Virus record (IMG/VR): IMGVR_UViG_3300036760_001549
Location: 1 to 40,063 of that record
DNA from: a virus
Strand: one strand, 5' to 3'
DNA: 40,063 bases
In this document: piece by piece, positions 38,621 through 40,063 of the stretch
Position numbering within the stretch: the stretch's first letter is position 1
How the letters are laid out: each line of letters opens with the position of its first letter
Program-made: the position numbers and the translations under genes
Notes under the pieces: generated by a model
What the model was told of the DNA's origin: nothing
What the model saw: only the letters and a program-made list of their open reading frames with translations
Database searches by the model: none

Positions 38621-40063
38621 ATGGGCAAAACAATACTCGCCTGGGACAATCTCTTTATTAAGCCGTCCACCGTTATCACTGCCTCGGACTCGGAAATCAT
38701 GTACGGGATCGCACGGCTGTTCGACCCGAAGCCCACCCATCCGATTCGCTCTATATATAGATGCTGCGAATTCCGTGCAAACCAGAACGACCGGCTTCCG
38801 TTCGATATCGGCGGGGCCGAGCTTAATGCAGCGCTGGATGCCGGGAGTTACAAATGGGATAACTCGATGGGCCACGTGGCCCAGAAAATGAACGACATTG
38901 CCAGCGTTTCAAACATCACCGCCAGCAGGGACAGCACTACGGGCATCGTGACTATCGCGCGCGGATCCGGGCCGCTCAACCTCAAGTGTAAGGACGGAAC
39001 CACAAGGCAGCGCAGCGCCTGGCCGTCCCTGGGCTACTCTACAGGCAGCAATCGCACAGGCGCGCTGACCTATGCCGGGAATCGCGGCGTTTTCAGCACG
39101 GGCGGCCGCCTGGAGATTGTGAATGCGGAAAAGAACATCCGCTTTGATATTGGCGGGTCCACGTTCTCCCAGGCGCTGACCGTCGCGGTGTATAACGAGC
39201 TCAGCATCCTGGGCGAAATCAAGTACCAGATGGAGTCGGCTTCCGGCGCTACGGACATGGACCCTTACCACGATTGGGCCGTTCGGAAGTACCACCTTGC
39301 TAAAGCTGCAGGCACTCTAAATCTGCGCTTTGGCGGTGGAGCCAGCCTTGCGAACGTGCGCCTCGGGTATAACGCGGCCGACGCAACCGGTGCCCTCGAT
39401 TACACGGCAGACAGCCGGCGCATTCACTCGGAGTTTTATATTCGGTTTGACCTCGGTGCTGCCTATTCGTTAGCCCTGGTTGCTTTTATTCGACACAACC
39501 TTTCCTCTACCGCAACGATTCTGATCAAAGGATCCGCAGACAACTTCGCCACCTTCCCATACTCTTCCGCTGTCACGTGGACAGCAGACAACCTGGTGAA
39601 GGTTATCGATCCTGCGCAGTCGTATCGGTATTGGGAGCTGCACCTCACCGATCGCGACAACCCGGCTGAATTCATCGAGGTCGGGGTCCCCTGTGCTTTC
39701 CTGAGCGCGGCAAGCGGCAGCATAGCCGCCTACGCGGACCTTTTGACCAACTACAGTTTTGGTGGGCAGATCGGCTCAGTCAGCAAGAGTGAGAGTGTAG
39801 AAACCGACGCAGGATCGTTCTATGGGAACGAAGGGGGCGATCGCCTTGAGTGGCACCTGCCGTATAAGCGGGTTCCGAACGCCGATCTGGCGCTCTTCCA
39901 GGCAGCCTGGGCATGGGGTCATAATGTGCGGCCGTTCGCCTGGTTTCCGGATAACTCAGACCTCAGCACGGTCTATTGGGTGATGTTCCAGAACCCTGAT
40001 ATGATATGGACTGATGAAAGGAATCGATGGACGCGCACGATCGATCTGGTTCAGTTTAAGTGA
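38621..40063 (+). CDS. Distal tail protein with tandem duplicated domain
   Basis: A 480-residue protein at the right edge. Two successive domains of ~95 residues share the pattern F-D-I-G-G ... A-L ... L-G-Y-x ... G-A-L-x-Y (about 61-155 and 168-265), and a third, more divergent part starts with 'IRFDLGAAYSLALVAFIRHN' and resembles a jelly-roll ('YWELHLTDRDNPAEFIEVGV'), as in discoidin-like domains. Such modules recognise surfaces or sugars. AAGGGAGC precedes the ATG. The stop is the last base of the window, so downstream fibre genes are likely missing. Confidence 0.64.
   Translation: MGKTILAWDNLFIKPSTVITASDSEIMYGIARLFDPKPTHPIRSIYRCCEFRANQNDRLPFDIGGAELNAALDAGSYKWDNSMGHVAQKMNDIASVSNITASRDSTTGIVTIARGSGPLNLKCKDGTTRQRSAWPSLGYSTGSNRTGALTYAGNRGVFSTGGRLEIVNAEKNIRFDIGGSTFSQALTVAVYNELSILGEIKYQMESASGATDMDPYHDWAVRKYHLAKAAGTLNLRFGGGASLANVRLGYNAADATGALDYTADSRRIHSEFYIRFDLGAAYSLALVAFIRHNLSSTATILIKGSADNFATFPYSSAVTWTADNLVKVIDPAQSYRYWELHLTDRDNPAEFIEVGVPCAFLSAASGSIAAYADLLTNYSFGGQIGSVSKSESVETDAGSFYGNEGGDRLEWHLPYKRVPNADLALFQAAWAWGHNVRPFAWFPDNSDLSTVYWVMFQNPDMIWTDERNRWTRTIDLVQFK

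Noticed and set aside
1-40063. Phage end sequences or target-site duplication
   Set aside because: Both window edges fall at stop codons of phage genes, and no terminal TG...CA inverted repeat or MuA-type binding-site series could be recognised.
1-40063. CRISPR array, rRNA genes or insertion sequences
   Set aside because: No regularly spaced direct repeats, rRNA-like blocks or second transposase were seen.

Overview
The window looks like most of a transposable, Mu-like siphophage or prophage of a probably Gram-negative host. The anchors are a DDE transposase with a MuB-like ATPase partner, a Gam-like protein and a Mu gp16/GemA-like regulator on the minus strand. On the plus strand lie a terminase, a DUF935-type portal, a MuF head protein, a protease with nested scaffold, and a long non-contractile tail module with no sheath or tail-tip lysozyme genes visible. 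Several proteins carry lipoprotein signals, which favours a diderm host. I cannot name the host. Base composition is moderately GC-rich throughout, with no sharp break.

Layout. A central switch at about 10150-10200 holds two operators, a leftward early promoter and a divergent CI/Mu-c-like repressor. From it a tightly overlapping operon runs left to base 1: Ner-like protein, HTH protein, ParB-like protein, small zinc or membrane proteins, a phospholipase-A2-like lipoprotein, transposase A, B, small membrane protein, Gam, small ORFs, D12-class adenine methylase, GemA-like regulator. To the right, 10864-19360 is an accessory block unusually rich in exported proteins: two secreted proteins, an SleB-type hydrolase, fibre-like secreted proteins, a secreted Fn3-like protein, a zinc metallopeptidase, small membrane proteins, lipoproteins, a cysteine-repeat lipoprotein with a probable glycosidase-like domain, and a holin-like protein. 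From 19370 to 40063 come packaging, head and tail genes in canonical order.

Points of special interest. (1) A textbook -1 slippery heptamer (CCCAAAC, 31943-31949) joins the two tail-assembly chaperone frames. (2) A run of nine A (22928-22936) appears to fuse the portal to the MuF protein, whose frame has no usable start of its own. (3) The MuF protein carries a C-terminal domain resembling BECR-type nuclease toxins and is followed by a small acidic protein that could be its immunity partner. (4) The scaffold is nested in frame inside the protease gene behind a strong ribosome binding site. (5) Two distant intergenic modules (12156-12246 and 24858-24952) share the same arrangement of repeated GAGCGGCCC-like units plus a terminator hairpin with compensatory base changes.

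Both edges coincide exactly with gene ends, so the phage very likely continues beyond the window. No genome ends, attachment sites or flanking host genes can be seen.
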